A stretch of 64,000 nucleotides of DNA, from the NCBI RefSeq assembly GCF_900167115.1, contig NZ_FUXZ01000003.1, positions 62,001 through 126,000 on the forward strand, in the 5' to 3' direction. Of the stretch, positions 9,881 to 19,434 are shown one piece after another (within the stretch, counting starts at the first letter, position 1; every line of letters begins with the position of its first letter). The notes under the pieces are model-generated. The model had not been told where the DNA came from and made no database searches. It worked only from the letters and a program-made list of their open reading frames with translations. The translations under genes were made by a program, and so were the position numbers. The DNA is from Eubacterium uniforme. Lineage in GTDB: Bacteria > Bacillota > Clostridia > Lachnospirales > Lachnospiraceae.

Positions 9881-10723
9881 TTACTGTAATTCAATACTCC
9901 TTACACAGTTATTCATAAGCATTGCAATTGTCATAGGACCAACTCCACCTGGAACTGGTGTGATTGCTGATGTTAAAGGAGCAACCTTATCATAATCAAC
10001 ATCACCACAAAGCTTATTATCTTCATTTCTGTGAATTCCAACATCAATAACAACTGCGCCTTCTTTTACATATTCATCTGTAACAAATCTAGGCTTACCA
10101 ATTGCTACTACTAAGATGTCAGCCTGCTTTGTAATTTCTTTTAAATTCTTTGTTCTTGAATGAGTGATTGTAACTGTACCATTTTCTCTTAAAAGTAATA
10201 ATGACATAGGCTTACCTACAATATTACTTCTACCAATTACTACACAATTCTTACCTTCAATTTCAATATTACTTCTCTTAAGAAGTTCAATAATACCTGC
10301 AGGTGTACATGATACAAAACCAGGTCCACCTATAACAAGTTCACCAACATTTGCTGGATGAAATCCATCAACATCCTTTGTTCTATCAATAGTTTCAATA
10401 ACCTTTGATTCATCAATATGTTTTGGAAGAGGTAACTGAACTAAAATACCATTTACGTCTTTTCTTTCATTAAGTTCCTTAACTAAGTTAAGTAATTCCT
10501 CTTCTGTAGTACTCTCTGGAAGTTCATATGCAAGTGATTTAATTCCAATGTATTCACAAGCTTTCTTTTTATTTCCAACATAAACTGTTGATGCAGGATC
10601 TTCACCAACCTGAATTACTGCAAGTGAAATTTCCTTACCTTCAGCCTTAAGAGCTGCTACTTTTTCTTTTAATTCATCCTTGATTTCCTTAGAAATTTTC
10701 TTTCCATCAATAATCTGTGTCAT
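9881..10723 (-). CDS. folD: Bifunctional methylene-THF dehydrogenase / methenyl-THF cyclohydrolase
   Basis: A 280-residue FolD that interconverts 5,10-methylene-THF and 10-formyl-THF. Signatures include [13 protein letters not shown] with the catalytic Lys, the folate motif VQLPLPKH, the NADP-binding [11 protein letters not shown] loop and the C-terminal PGGVGPMT. An in-frame ATG exists 13 codons upstream, but the ATG at 10723 has a well-placed AGGAAG site and matches the usual N-terminus ([11 protein letters not shown]). Its product feeds the formyl donor for Fmt. Confidence 0.96.
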   Translation of the reverse strand: MTQIIDGKKISKEIKDELKEKVAALKAEGKEISLAVIQVGEDPASTVYVGNKKKACEYIGIKSLAYELPESTTEEELLNLVKELNERKDVNGILVQLPLPKHIDESKVIETIDRTKDVDGFHPANVGELVIGGPGFVSCTPAGIIELLKRSNIEIEGKNCVVIGRSNIVGKPMSLLLLRENGTVTITHSRTKNLKEITKQADILVVAIGKPRFVTDEYVKEGAVVIDVGIHRNEDNKLCGDVDYDKVAPLTSAITPVPGGVGPMTIAMLMNNCVRSIELQ

Positions 10724-10769
10724 ATCAACTTCCTTTCTAGTACATACTTTAAATATATACATTTATATA

Positions 10770-10792
10770 GTTAGTATTAAATTGATACTAAC
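10770..10792 (-). terminator. Hairpin after ftsK; member of the TTAGTAT palindrome family
   Basis: An 8-bp inverted repeat (GTTAGTAT / ATACTAAC, 7-nt loop) lies 5 bp downstream of the ftsK stop. The T-tract is poor, so it may be a weak terminator or a 3'-end-protecting hairpin. Similar elements occur at 28636 and 58492, with looser relatives at 18022 and 44146. Confidence 0.5.
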
Positions 10793-10796
10793 CAAT

Positions 10797-13568
10797 CTAC
10801 TTACTAATTAATTCTTCAAATTCAGCCATACTCATAATAACTTTTCTAGGTTTTGTACCTTCTTCAGCACCAACAACACCAGCTTCATATAACTGATCCA
10901 TAATCCTTGCTGCTCTATTAAAACCTATTCTAAATACTCTTTGTAACATACTTGTTGAAGCCTTTTGTTTTTCAATTACAAATTTACCAGCCTCAACGAA
11001 AAGTTCGTCGTTATCATTATCTGAGCCTGCCATATTACCAGAGCCGCCACTTACAACACTCTGTGTCATCTCATTATCATATTCTGTTTCACCATTCTTA
11101 TTCTTAAGATATGTAACAGTCTTTAATATTTCTTCTTCAGAAACATATGCCCCCTGAACTCTTACTGGTTTAACATATCCACTTGGATAGAATAACATAT
11201 CACCATGGCCTAAGAGTTTCTCAGCGCCATTCATATCAATAATTGTTCTTGAATCTGTTCCTGATGAAACTAATAATGCAACTCTTGATGAAATATTCGC
11301 TTTGATAAGACCTGTAACAACATCTACAGAAGGTCTCTGAGTTGCAATAACAAGATGTATGCCTGCTGCTCTTGCAAGCTGAGCAAGTCTACAAATTGAT
11401 TCTTCAACTTCTTTAGCTGCTGCCATCATAAGGTCTGCAAGTTCGTCTATAACTATAAGAATCTGTGGCATCTTTTCTAGTGTGTTACCTTCATCATCAG
11501 TTAATTCTTCTGATGTAACTCTCTGGTTAAATGAAGATAAATCCTTAACACCAATTGATGCAAATTTCTTATATCTCTTTGTCATCTCACCAACTGCCCA
11601 AGAAAGAGCACCTGCTGCCTTTTTAGGATCTGTAACTACAGGGAGTAATAAATGTGGAATACCATTATATACTCCAAATTCTACAACCTTAGGATCCACA
11701 ATTAATAATTTAACCTCATCAGGTTTCGCTCTAAATAACACACTCATAATAATTGAGTTAGTAAATACAGATTTACCTGATCCAGTAGTACCAGCAACAA
11801 GTAAGTGAGGCATCTTTGCAATGTCACCAATTATAACTTCACCAGCTATATCAAGACCTGCCGGGAATGCAATCTTAGATTGTGTATTTTTAAACTTTTC
11901 ATCTTCAAGTAATTCTCTTAAAGAAACCATATCCCTTCCACTATTAGGTATTTCAATACCAACTGCGGCCTTACCTGGGATAGGAGCCTCTATTCTAATA
12001 TCTTCAGCTGCCAAATTAAGTTTAATATCATCTGAAAGTGATGTAATCTTACTAACCTTTGTACCAAACTCTGGCTGAAGTTCATATCTAGTAACTGATG
12101 GACCTCTTGATATGTCAGTAACTTTTGCATTAACGCCAAATTGTTCAAGTACTAACTCAAGTTTTTTAGCTGTTTCAACAAGTTCATCTTTAGAAGCTTT
12201 ATGCTTTCCACTTGATCCACTCTTAAGTAAACTAATAGGTGGAAGAACATAATTTTTAACTTCTTTCTTTTTACTGATTTCACTTGTAACCTTATTAGTT
12301 TCAAGTGCAGTGTTAATCTTTTCCTTCTTAGTTTCAGGACTAGGATTAACTTCTGTCATATCAGGATTAACAACTTCCTTAGCTGTCTTTTCTTCGTTAC
12401 TAGCCATAGCCTGAACCGAAGGCTGTGTAGTTGCATACGCTGGTCTACTCATAACCTCTTTAGCCTTCTTTGAAACTTCAATCTTCTCCTTAGGCTTAAA
12501 GAGACCTTCTTCATCATAACTATTTTCCTTAGTTGAATCCTTATGTTCACCATTCATGCTCTCTCTAACTTTAGTAAAGTCAGCTGGAGCAAATGCTGGG
12601 TTTTCATCCTCGCTTGTTCTTCTTAAATCTCCACTATCAACAATTTTAATATTATCAGCAAATACTTCTGGAGTATCTAAGTTACCATCTATCTCATGAA
12701 TATCTAAATTTGTCTTATCCTGCCCAATTTTTGTATCCATCGAAACCCCACGTCTCTTCTGTCTTTTCTTTAAAAATCTTGCAGGTTTTGTTTCTTTTAA
12801 ATATTCATCTAAATCAATCTCATCTTCATCGTAGTTTCTAAGTTCCATTGCTTTTCTAGCCATATGAGAACCACCACGTTTAACACCATTGATAATTGAT
12901 TTTTCTGAAATAATAACTATACACACAATAATAATTGCAACTTCAATTATACATGTACCTGAAATAGCAAATACTTTTAATAAGCTTTCAGTAATGGCTG
13001 CACCAAGCACACCACCGCCTGACTTATCGTTAGCACATATTTCAAAATACTTGCTTGTCTTAATTGCTTTATTACCAGCGTCCATAAATAATAAATGAAA
13101 TGCCGCACAGCAAAATACAAATAAGACATATGCAACTGTTACCTTGTTCACAACAGTTCTATCATTTCTGTTAGCTGTTGCAAATCCTAAACTTATAACA
13201 AAAAATATTGGGAATATGTATGCAAGCAATCCAAAAAATCCAAACATGTAATCACTTACGACTGATCCAAACTTTCCGCATAAGCCAAAGTTACTTAAAA
13301 AAACAAGCAAAGCAATAGCAACTGAGATAATTGTTGCACTTTCATTAAATATTGCTTTTCTTCTAACACGTTGTGCCTTTGTTGTCTTTTTTCTTCTATG
13401 TGCGTTATTCCTAGAAGAGCTTTTGGATCTAGTACCATTACTTCTAGTTCCATTATTGCTTCTAGACGCAGTATTACTTCTAGAGGAATTTCCCCTAGAA
13501 GTAGTATTGTTTTTCGATGTTCTATTGTTTCTAGCGTTACTGCTGTTTCCAGCTCTTTGTGTTGCCAC
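10797..13568 (-). CDS. ftsK: DNA translocase FtsK/SpoIIIE
   Basis: A 923-residue septal DNA pump that clears the chromosome from the division septum, and the forespore septum if the host sporulates. The first 60 residues are an extreme Ser/Asn/Arg-rich disordered tail. Membrane spans lie at about 75-220. A charged linker of about 300 residues precedes the RecA-like motor, which has Walker A GTTGSGKS near residue 595, DEL Walker B, and ATQRPS. The C-terminal gamma winged helix (about 860-923) has STSMLQR and GFNRAARIMD. Start is GTG 7 nt after GGAGG. It lies 15 bp after uppP. Confidence 0.94.
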   Translation of the reverse strand: MATQRAGNSSNARNNRTSKNNTTSRGNSSRSNTASRSNNGTRSNGTRSKSSSRNNAHRRKKTTKAQRVRRKAIFNESATIISVAIALLVFLSNFGLCGKFGSVVSDYMFGFFGLLAYIFPIFFVISLGFATANRNDRTVVNKVTVAYVLFVFCCAAFHLLFMDAGNKAIKTSKYFEICANDKSGGGVLGAAITESLLKVFAISGTCIIEVAIIIVCIVIISEKSIINGVKRGGSHMARKAMELRNYDEDEIDLDEYLKETKPARFLKKRQKRRGVSMDTKIGQDKTNLDIHEIDGNLDTPEVFADNIKIVDSGDLRRTSEDENPAFAPADFTKVRESMNGEHKDSTKENSYDEEGLFKPKEKIEVSKKAKEVMSRPAYATTQPSVQAMASNEEKTAKEVVNPDMTEVNPSPETKKEKINTALETNKVTSEISKKKEVKNYVLPPISLLKSGSSGKHKASKDELVETAKKLELVLEQFGVNAKVTDISRGPSVTRYELQPEFGTKVSKITSLSDDIKLNLAAEDIRIEAPIPGKAAVGIEIPNSGRDMVSLRELLEDEKFKNTQSKIAFPAGLDIAGEVIIGDIAKMPHLLVAGTTGSGKSVFTNSIIMSVLFRAKPDEVKLLIVDPKVVEFGVYNGIPHLLLPVVTDPKKAAGALSWAVGEMTKRYKKFASIGVKDLSSFNQRVTSEELTDDEGNTLEKMPQILIVIDELADLMMAAAKEVEESICRLAQLARAAGIHLVIATQRPSVDVVTGLIKANISSRVALLVSSGTDSRTIIDMNGAEKLLGHGDMLFYPSGYVKPVRVQGAYVSEEEILKTVTYLKNKNGETEYDNEMTQSVVSGGSGNMAGSDNDNDELFVEAGKFVIEKQKASTSMLQRVFRIGFNRAARIMDQLYEAGVVGAEEGTKPRKVIMSMAEFEELISK

Positions 13569-13582
13569 TCAAAATCCTCCGA

Positions 13583-14491
13583 TTATAATATAATGCTTGA
13601 TATTATTGCAATTGAACCTATCGCAAAGCAATAATATGTAAAGCAAAACATTTTTTTGTCTCTAATAAGAGCCACTAATAACTTAATACATATAAATCCG
13701 ACCATGGCTGCTACAACCATGCCGATTGCATAATTTCTTAAATCTAACTTAGTTAAATGCTCGTTTTTCATGTCACCAATTTCAAAAATTGCTGCACCTA
13801 TAATTGCAGGAATTGACATAATAAATGAATACTTGATTGCAAACTCTCTCTTCATACCAACAGCCACACCAGCTGTTATTGTACTACCTGATCTTGAAAT
13901 GCCAGGTAATGTTCCAATCCCCTGAGCAATACCAACTAAAACTGCATCCCAATAAGTAGTATGCTTTGGTGTTTTATTACCCTCTTCTAAGCGGTCAATA
14001 AGCAATAACATAAGACCTGTTATTAAAAGAAAGATACCTGGAACAAGTGCTGACGTAACAACTCTATCCTCAATAAGTTTTCTTTCAATAACACCAAGTA
14101 TTGCAGTAGGTATACTTGAAACTATAACAAGAAGTGCAAACTTTCTATATGCACTTTTAATAACTCTTCTATATCCCTTAAGTTCCCAATCAACTCCGTC
14201 CTTCTGAGATGCGCTAAGGATTTTTTTATTATTAAAATATACACCAACATTGTAACAGCAATCAACTAAAATACCGATTCCTTCTACAATTAATCTCTTT
14301 ATGTCTTTCCAATAACATACAAATACAGCAAATAGTGTTCCAACATGAAGCATCACATCAAAGCTAACACTTACAGTTGTCTCCAATCCTAATAAATTCT
14401 TCAATAATACTAGATGTCCTGAACTACTTACAGGTAAAAATTCTGTTATTCCTTGTAATACTGCAAATAGAATAACTTGCCATATTTTCAT
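13583..14491 (-). CDS. uppP: Undecaprenyl-diphosphatase UppP (BacA)
   Basis: A 302-residue multispanning enzyme that dephosphorylates undecaprenyl-PP to recycle the cell-wall lipid carrier, giving low-level bacitracin resistance. The BacA motifs are present: GITEFLPVSSSGHLV near the N-terminus and GISRSGSTI in the second repeat. An in-frame ATG 13 codons upstream lacks a ribosome site. The ATG at 14491 follows AAGGAGGG and starts the membrane segment as MKIWQVI. The promoter at 14545-14573 fits this start. UppS, which builds the same carrier, is encoded at 45015. Confidence 0.95.
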   Translation of the reverse strand: MKIWQVILFAVLQGITEFLPVSSSGHLVLLKNLLGLETTVSVSFDVMLHVGTLFAVFVCYWKDIKRLIVEGIGILVDCCYNVGVYFNNKKILSASQKDGVDWELKGYRRVIKSAYRKFALLVIVSSIPTAILGVIERKLIEDRVVTSALVPGIFLLITGLMLLLIDRLEEGNKTPKHTTYWDAVLVGIAQGIGTLPGISRSGSTITAGVAVGMKREFAIKYSFIMSIPAIIGAAIFEIGDMKNEHLTKLDLRNYAIGMVVAAMVGFICIKLLVALIRDKKMFCFTYYCFAIGSIAIISSIIL

Positions 14492-14544
14492 TTCTATTAC
14501 CCTCCTTAAGACTGCTATATTTGCGTCCACGCATAGATAAGTAT

Positions 14545-14573
14545 ATTTTACTATTTTTTTTACTTTTTATCAA
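14545..14573 (-). promoter_or_regulatory. Predicted sigma-A promoter of uppP-ftsK-folD
   Basis: TTGATA (-35, 14568-14573) and TAAAAT (-10, 14545-14550) are separated by exactly 17 bp. The predicted transcript start lies about 45 bp before the uppP ATG. Confidence 0.65.
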
Positions 14574-14633
14574 GTTTATTTTTGCTTTTTATGTAAACCT
14601 TTAGTTTTGCTAAAGTTATTATATTTACTAAAC

Positions 14634-14671
14634 ATAATAAGTGTTGAAGACTTACCTCCAACACTTATTAT
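14634..14671 (-). terminator. Hairpin downstream of hisA
   Basis: A perfect 13-bp inverted repeat (ATAATAAGTGTTG and its complement, 12-nt loop) lies 15 bp after the hisA stop. The following minus-strand sequence is AT-rich but has only a short T stretch. It separates the hisA/ABC block from the uppP promoter. Confidence 0.65.
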
Positions 14672-14686
14672 ATCTCACTAAATATA

Positions 14687-15493
14687 TTAATACTTTAATA
14701 CTTTCTTAAATTCTAAATCTCCACCAAACAAATCTAGCGCACTTCCAATTGTATAATCCAAAAGACCTTCTGAAATCTCTTTAAATTTCTCTATATTTTC
14801 ATAGCTTCCAAGGCCGCCTGCATAAGTAACTTTACTAAGTTTTCCTTCTGATGCAACTTCACTTGATTTAGTGTCCTTAACATATTCAACTAATATCTTA
14901 ACCAAGTCTTCTTCCATTCCAGCACCCATGCCTTCAACATCAACTCCATGAATCAAAAATTCATCGCAGTAATTTGCTAATTCTTTTAATGATTCCTTAG
15001 TTAACTCCATATCTGTAAAAGTCTGCCATCTATCAACTACTACATAATAGTCCCCATCCCTCTTTCTACAGCTTAAATCAAGGACTATTTTTTCCTTTGA
15101 AACGGCATCAACTAATCTCATAAGTTTTTCATAAGATAACTTACCATTTTCAAAAATATATGATGTAACTATAACATGACTTGCACCATAATCGATGAAT
15201 TCTTTTGCATTTGCTGCATTAATTCCTCCGCCTATTTGCATACCGCCTTTATATGCCTTTAATGCGTCAACGGCCTGCTTCTTACTTGCCTCAAAGTAAT
15301 CTGAATCCTTGCTATTAAGTATTATAATATGGCCTCCTTTTAAATCATTAGCCTTATAAAGATTTGCAAAATAAGTACTATCATTCTCCGCCACGAAATT
15401 CTCTTTCGCTACATCTCCTTCATCCTTAAGACTTCCACCTACTAATTGTTTAACTTTTCCATTATGAATATCTATGCATGGTCTGAATCTCAT
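14687..15493 (-). CDS. hisA: Phosphoribosylformimino-5-aminoimidazole carboxamide ribotide isomerase, eukaryotic (HIS6) type
   Basis: A 268-residue TIM-barrel isomerase of histidine synthesis (ProFAR to PRFAR). It follows the fungal/plant HIS6 branch rather than classical bacterial HisA. Diagnostic stretches include CIDIHNGKVKQLVGGSL, VDLSCRK, DRWQTFTDMELT, FLIHGVDVEGM, TYAGGL and GSALDLFGG, each with a close counterpart in yeast His6 as I remember it. No other his gene is in the window. It lies 12 bp after the ABC permease gene and has an AGGAGG site. The HIS6-type assignment is from motif memory, not a search. Confidence 0.9.
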   Translation of the reverse strand: MRFRPCIDIHNGKVKQLVGGSLKDEGDVAKENFVAENDSTYFANLYKANDLKGGHIIILNSKDSDYFEASKKQAVDALKAYKGGMQIGGGINAANAKEFIDYGASHVIVTSYIFENGKLSYEKLMRLVDAVSKEKIVLDLSCRKRDGDYYVVVDRWQTFTDMELTKESLKELANYCDEFLIHGVDVEGMGAGMEEDLVKILVEYVKDTKSSEVASEGKLSKVTYAGGLGSYENIEKFKEISEGLLDYTIGSALDLFGGDLEFKKVLKY

Positions 15494-15504
15494 ACTTCCT
15501 CCTA

Positions 15505-17979
15505 TTATTCAACGCTCTTAAGCGACGTTGCCATGTCAACACTTTTAAGTCTGATATGCATCACATAATTAATTATAACAGCAAATAATACTGTAAATAT
15601 TGCACTATATGCATAACTAAGCATTTTAACTTCTCTTGCAAACATCATTGCATCAACTTCAGCTGTTTTTACAACAAATGTAAGTAATATTCTACCAAAT
15701 ATAAATCCTAATACGATACCCATAAAAGTAATTATGATATTCTCTCGGTAAATATATCCTGATACCTCTCCGTCATAAAATCCTAACACTTTAAGTGTTG
15801 CAAGTTCCCTTTTACGTTCTTCTATATTAACATTATTTAGATTATATAAAACTATAAATGCAAGTATACCAGCACAAACAATTAATACCATAATTATACC
15901 ATTCATACTTGCAAACATATCAAGTACAGTATCCTCTGTTGTACTTAAGAAAGATACTAATGCAACTCCTTCTATCGCAAGTAAATCTTCTGAAAGCTTA
16001 TCATTATATTCCTTATATCCCTCTTTATTTTTTGTAATTGCCGCATTAAAAATTATATCTGTATCAAAATTATTCTCATAATATTTTTGGGACATATAAA
16101 TATAATGATTAGTATAATTTTCAAATATGCCCTTCACTTTACATTTTGCCTTTTTACCATTAGCATCCTTAACAGCAATATTACTACCTACCTTAGCATT
16201 AATTAAACTAGCAAGTTTCTCATCTATCAAAATACCATCGTCTGATATTTCTATTTTTTTCTTGGTTTTTCTATTTCTCAAATCAATGTATTTTCCTAGT
16301 TTGTCCGTATCTTTCGGAATAAATATATTTGCAGAATAATCCTTCTTTCTTCGTCTTATTGTAGATGATGATTGAAATACTTCCATGTATTCATCAATTC
16401 TATCATCAGCATCCAATCGAGACATTATTTCTGAAATTTTTTCTTTTGCAAAATCATCAAGCATATTCTTATTATCTGGATTTTCAGTTAAAGGTTTAGT
16501 AGAATCAGAACTTAACATGTATAGTGGTTGCATTCTTAATGCCTCAACATTAATATTTACAGTCATGTCATAATTTGAAATATCACCAAACTGCTTATAA
16601 ACAATTCCCTTAACCGCATCATTAATACCATATCCAACAAGCATAAGTGCACATGATCCACTTATACCAAAAAGAGTCATGAACAACCTCTTTTTATATC
16701 TAAATAAATTTCTGATGGTCGACTTCATGTTAAAACTTAATCTGTTCCATATGAAAGGTATTCTTTCAAGTAAAACTTTCTTTCCCATTTTAGGTGCGAG
16801 TGGTCTCATAAGAGAAGCTGGTGTGCTTCTAAGTTCATTAATGCAAGACATAAGCGCTGCCATTGTAATACTTACCACTGCTATTAAAATAGAAATAGTT
16901 ATATAAAATGGATCAAGTTTTAATACCAGTTGTTCTAAATTTGCAAACTGTATACCATATGCCTTAATTATTATATAAGGGAATATATAACTTCCTACAA
17001 TAGCTCCAATAATGCCTCCAATCAAAGTAGCTGAAGCAGCATAAATAATGTACTTATATACTATTGCAAACTTACCATAACCTAATGCCTTATATGTTCC
17101 AATCTCTGTTCTATTTTCCTCTACCATACGAGTCATGGTTGTAAGACAAACCATTGCTGCAATGATAAAGAAAAATATAGGAAAAACCTTACCGATATTA
17201 CCTATTCTTGATGCATCCATATCATATTCAACATATGATTCAATTGATTTTCTATCAAGAACATAATAACCTTTTCCAAGTTTATCTTTAACTTTTTCCT
17301 TTACTTCATCTACCAAATCATCATAACTAGATGAAGCAGACATTTTATCCTTAGCACCTTTAACTGTTAAATAAATTTCTGAATAACCAGTCTTAAACTC
17401 ATCTTCTTTAATAACAAAAAGACCTTTTATTTTACCATTACCAACAGTAGTCTGACCTTTATCTCTTGCCGTAAATAAAGGTGAAGTAAATATACCAACG
17501 ATTTTCATTTCATCTGATTCTAATAGCTTATCTTTAACTTTAATTACATCACCAATTTTATACTTATCTTCCGCAAGTTGTTTATCAATTACACATTCAC
17601 CTTTATTCTTTGGTAATCTTCCGTCTTTAATCGTTACAAGGTTTATATCATCCTCAAGACTCATGGCTTTTAACGTTTCCTCTTTATCTTCTAATTCAAC
17701 AATCAAATCCATAGTTTTAGATGGTGCAATATCCTCTATTTCATCAATCTCTTTTAGTTTATTAATATCATCATCTGTACAACCTTTTTTCCCAACAACC
17801 CTAATATCCATCATATTATTCTCATCATAAAAATGATCAGCTGTATATCTCATGTCAGGTTCTGCACTTGTAACACCTGCATAGAAAGCTACACCAAGTG
17901 ATACAATTGCCATTATTGATAAATATCTATTTAGAGTCTTTTTAATCTGCATGTAAAAGTCTTTTCTAAGTGCTTTCAT
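15505..17979 (-). CDS. ABC transporter permease, FtsX/MacB-like with large extracellular loops
   Basis: An 824-residue protein with a first membrane span at about 19-36. A large extracytoplasmic region (about 40-255) is followed by three spans (about 265-400, FtsX domain 1 including the TEIGTYKALGYG motif). A further span, a second extracellular region (about 460-690) and a second FtsX domain (about 695-815, RELATLKVLGF) complete it. This duplicated layout is typical of lipoprotein/antimicrobial-peptide or exporter permeases of Firmicutes. The substrate is unknown. It pairs with the ATPase gene upstream at 18055. Confidence 0.85.
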   Translation of the reverse strand: MKALRKDFYMQIKKTLNRYLSIMAIVSLGVAFYAGVTSAEPDMRYTADHFYDENNMMDIRVVGKKGCTDDDINKLKEIDEIEDIAPSKTMDLIVELEDKEETLKAMSLEDDINLVTIKDGRLPKNKGECVIDKQLAEDKYKIGDVIKVKDKLLESDEMKIVGIFTSPLFTARDKGQTTVGNGKIKGLFVIKEDEFKTGYSEIYLTVKGAKDKMSASSSYDDLVDEVKEKVKDKLGKGYYVLDRKSIESYVEYDMDASRIGNIGKVFPIFFFIIAAMVCLTTMTRMVEENRTEIGTYKALGYGKFAIVYKYIIYAASATLIGGIIGAIVGSYIFPYIIIKAYGIQFANLEQLVLKLDPFYITISILIAVVSITMAALMSCINELRSTPASLMRPLAPKMGKKVLLERIPFIWNRLSFNMKSTIRNLFRYKKRLFMTLFGISGSCALMLVGYGINDAVKGIVYKQFGDISNYDMTVNINVEALRMQPLYMLSSDSTKPLTENPDNKNMLDDFAKEKISEIMSRLDADDRIDEYMEVFQSSSTIRRRKKDYSANIFIPKDTDKLGKYIDLRNRKTKKKIEISDDGILIDEKLASLINAKVGSNIAVKDANGKKAKCKVKGIFENYTNHYIYMSQKYYENNFDTDIIFNAAITKNKEGYKEYNDKLSEDLLAIEGVALVSFLSTTEDTVLDMFASMNGIIMVLIVCAGILAFIVLYNLNNVNIEERKRELATLKVLGFYDGEVSGYIYRENIIITFMGIVLGFIFGRILLTFVVKTAEVDAMMFAREVKMLSYAYSAIFTVLFAVIINYVMHIRLKSVDMATSLKSVE

Positions 17980-18021
17980 ATAATCACCTTTTCTCTTAAA
18001 ATCTTATTTCCTTATTAAGCA

Positions 18022-18052
18022 AATAGTAAGTATCATATTGCAACTTACTATT
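18022..18052 (-). terminator. Intercistronic hairpin between ABC ATPase and permease genes
   Basis: A perfect 10-bp inverted repeat (AATAGTAAGT / ACTTACTATT, 11-nt loop) lies just after the ATPase stop. There is no strong T-tract, so partial termination or mRNA stabilisation is more likely than a full stop. Its core closely resembles the hairpin at 44146. Confidence 0.5.
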
Positions 18053-18054
18053 AT

Positions 18055-18756
18055 TTACCATTCAATCTCATCAATGTTAATAGGATTCTCATTAATCACA
18101 TTACTACTAACTTTACCATTTTTTATTTTAATAATTCTATCTGCCATAGGAGTTATTGCTGTATTATGAGTAATTAAAACAATGGTAATATTCTTACTTT
18201 TACATGTATCATATAATAATTTCAAAATTTCTTTACCAGTAACATAGTCAAGTGCACCAGTAGGTTCATCGCAAAGAAGTAATTTTGGATTCTTCGCAAG
18301 AGCTCTTGCAATTGAAACTCTCTGTTGTTCACCACCTGATAACTGTGATGGAAAGTTCATCTTTCTTTCTGAAAGACCAACCTCATCTAATACTTCATCA
18401 GCTGATAATGGATTATTACTTAACTGATTTGCCAGTTCTACATTCTCTTTAGCAGTTAGATTCTGCACAAGATTATAAAACTGGAATACAAATCCAATAT
18501 CATATCTTCTATATGTTGTTAATTCTTTAGATGAATACTTACTTATATCTCTATCACCTACAACAACGCTTCCTGTGGTAAGTTTATCCATTCCACCTAG
18601 AATATTAAGAACTGTTGTTTTACCAGCTCCACTTGGACCTACTACTACAACAAACTCCCCTTCTTCAAAAGCAAAATCAATACCATCACAAGCTCTGATT
18701 TTAACTTCACCGACTTTGTACTCTTTTACAACATTTTTAAATTCTACAAAACTCAT
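18055..18756 (-). CDS. ABC transporter ATP-binding protein (LolD/MacB-type)
   Basis: A 233-residue ATPase with Walker A GPSGAGKT, Q-loop FQFYNL, signature LSGGEQQR, Walker B LLLCDEPTGALD and the switch-His motif ITHN. The short ATPase plus FtsX-type permease partnership places it in the LolD/MacB/FtsE group. A ribosome site (AAGGTGAG) precedes the ATG. Expression probably comes from the promoter at 18775-18802. Confidence 0.92.
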   Translation of the reverse strand: MSFVEFKNVVKEYKVGEVKIRACDGIDFAFEEGEFVVVVGPSGAGKTTVLNILGGMDKLTTGSVVVGDRDISKYSSKELTTYRRYDIGFVFQFYNLVQNLTAKENVELANQLSNNPLSADEVLDEVGLSERKMNFPSQLSGGEQQRVSIARALAKNPKLLLCDEPTGALDYVTGKEILKLLYDTCKSKNITIVLITHNTAITPMADRIIKIKNGKVSSNVINENPINIDEIEW

Positions 18757-18774
18757 TTCTCACCTTTATCCTTT

Positions 18775-18802
18775 TTTATAATCTCCCGCTCATCTATTAC
18801 AA
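18775..18802 (-). promoter_or_regulatory. Predicted promoter of the ABC exporter operon
   Basis: TTGTAA (-35, 18797-18802) and TATAAA (-10, 18775-18780) with a 16-bp spacer, immediately before the ATPase gene. Confidence 0.5.
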
Positions 18803-18854
18803 ACATTTATAAAAAACACAATTACTCATTTTCAAAGTAATTATGTATATTCCT

Positions 18855-19295
18855 CTACATATTCTTCAATACTTCATCTAATTTTTCTTTAAGATATAAA
18901 TATCTTTCATATTTTTCTTGTTTAGAAAAATGTTCTTCTCTAGTTTGAATTGGATTATCAGTATAATCTAATACTTCATCACCAAACTGCTCACTAGTTA
19001 AATCAAATAAAGAATCACCTACAACATTGTAACAATGATAATTTCCAGCTGGTCTAAGTATGCCTCTAACCTCTCCACCAAATATATCCTGAACAAGAAA
19101 AGCTGTTATAGAACACTGTCCTAATGTTTTATTACTCTCACTCCATCCATCCTGAAGTCTTGGAGCACATGTCTTTTTCTCCCATAGATTATCTAATATA
19201 TCATATAAATGTCTCTGATTTTTTATTTTTTTATATTTATCATCTATAGGTAAAACATCCTTTGATTCATTACCATAAAACTTGTATACTTTCAT
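18855..19295 (-). CDS. YunG-like protein of unknown function
   Basis: A 146-residue soluble protein. It has the layout I associate with the Bacillus YunG family: a conserved GQCSITAFLVQDIFGGE block, then NYHCYN, then FDLTSEQF. The order Cys - His - Asp resembles a papain/transglutaminase-like triad, but I cannot show catalysis. It has no signal peptide. The ATG at 19295 follows AGGAGATGTA. It appears monocistronic, between the ABC promoter and the flavodoxin gene. Confidence 0.7.
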   Translation of the reverse strand: MKVYKFYGNESKDVLPIDDKYKKIKNQRHLYDILDNLWEKKTCAPRLQDGWSESNKTLGQCSITAFLVQDIFGGEVRGILRPAGNYHCYNVVGDSLFDLTSEQFGDEVLDYTDNPIQTREEHFSKQEKYERYLYLKEKLDEVLKNM

Positions 19296-19378
19296 TACAT
19301 CTCCTATTCTTCAAACAAATTACTCCATTTTCATTATACTATATAATTTTAGATTATACATCCCAAATAAAATAATAT

Positions 19379-19419
19379 AAAAGGACCTACTTGTATATAT
19401 TTTATACAATGGTCCTTTT
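19379..19419 (-). terminator. Intrinsic terminator of the flavodoxin gene
   Basis: A two-part stem: outer AAAAGGACC / GGTCCTTTT (9 bp) and inner TTGTATA / TATACAA (7 bp), followed on the minus strand by a T-rich run. It lies 15 bp past the flavodoxin stop. Confidence 0.75.
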
Positions 19420-19434
19420 AACTTTGTTACAACT

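Noticed and set aside
13371-13634. 87-codon plus-strand frame at the ftsK start
   Set aside because: It is antisense to the Ser/Arg-rich FtsK N-terminus and has no independent support.
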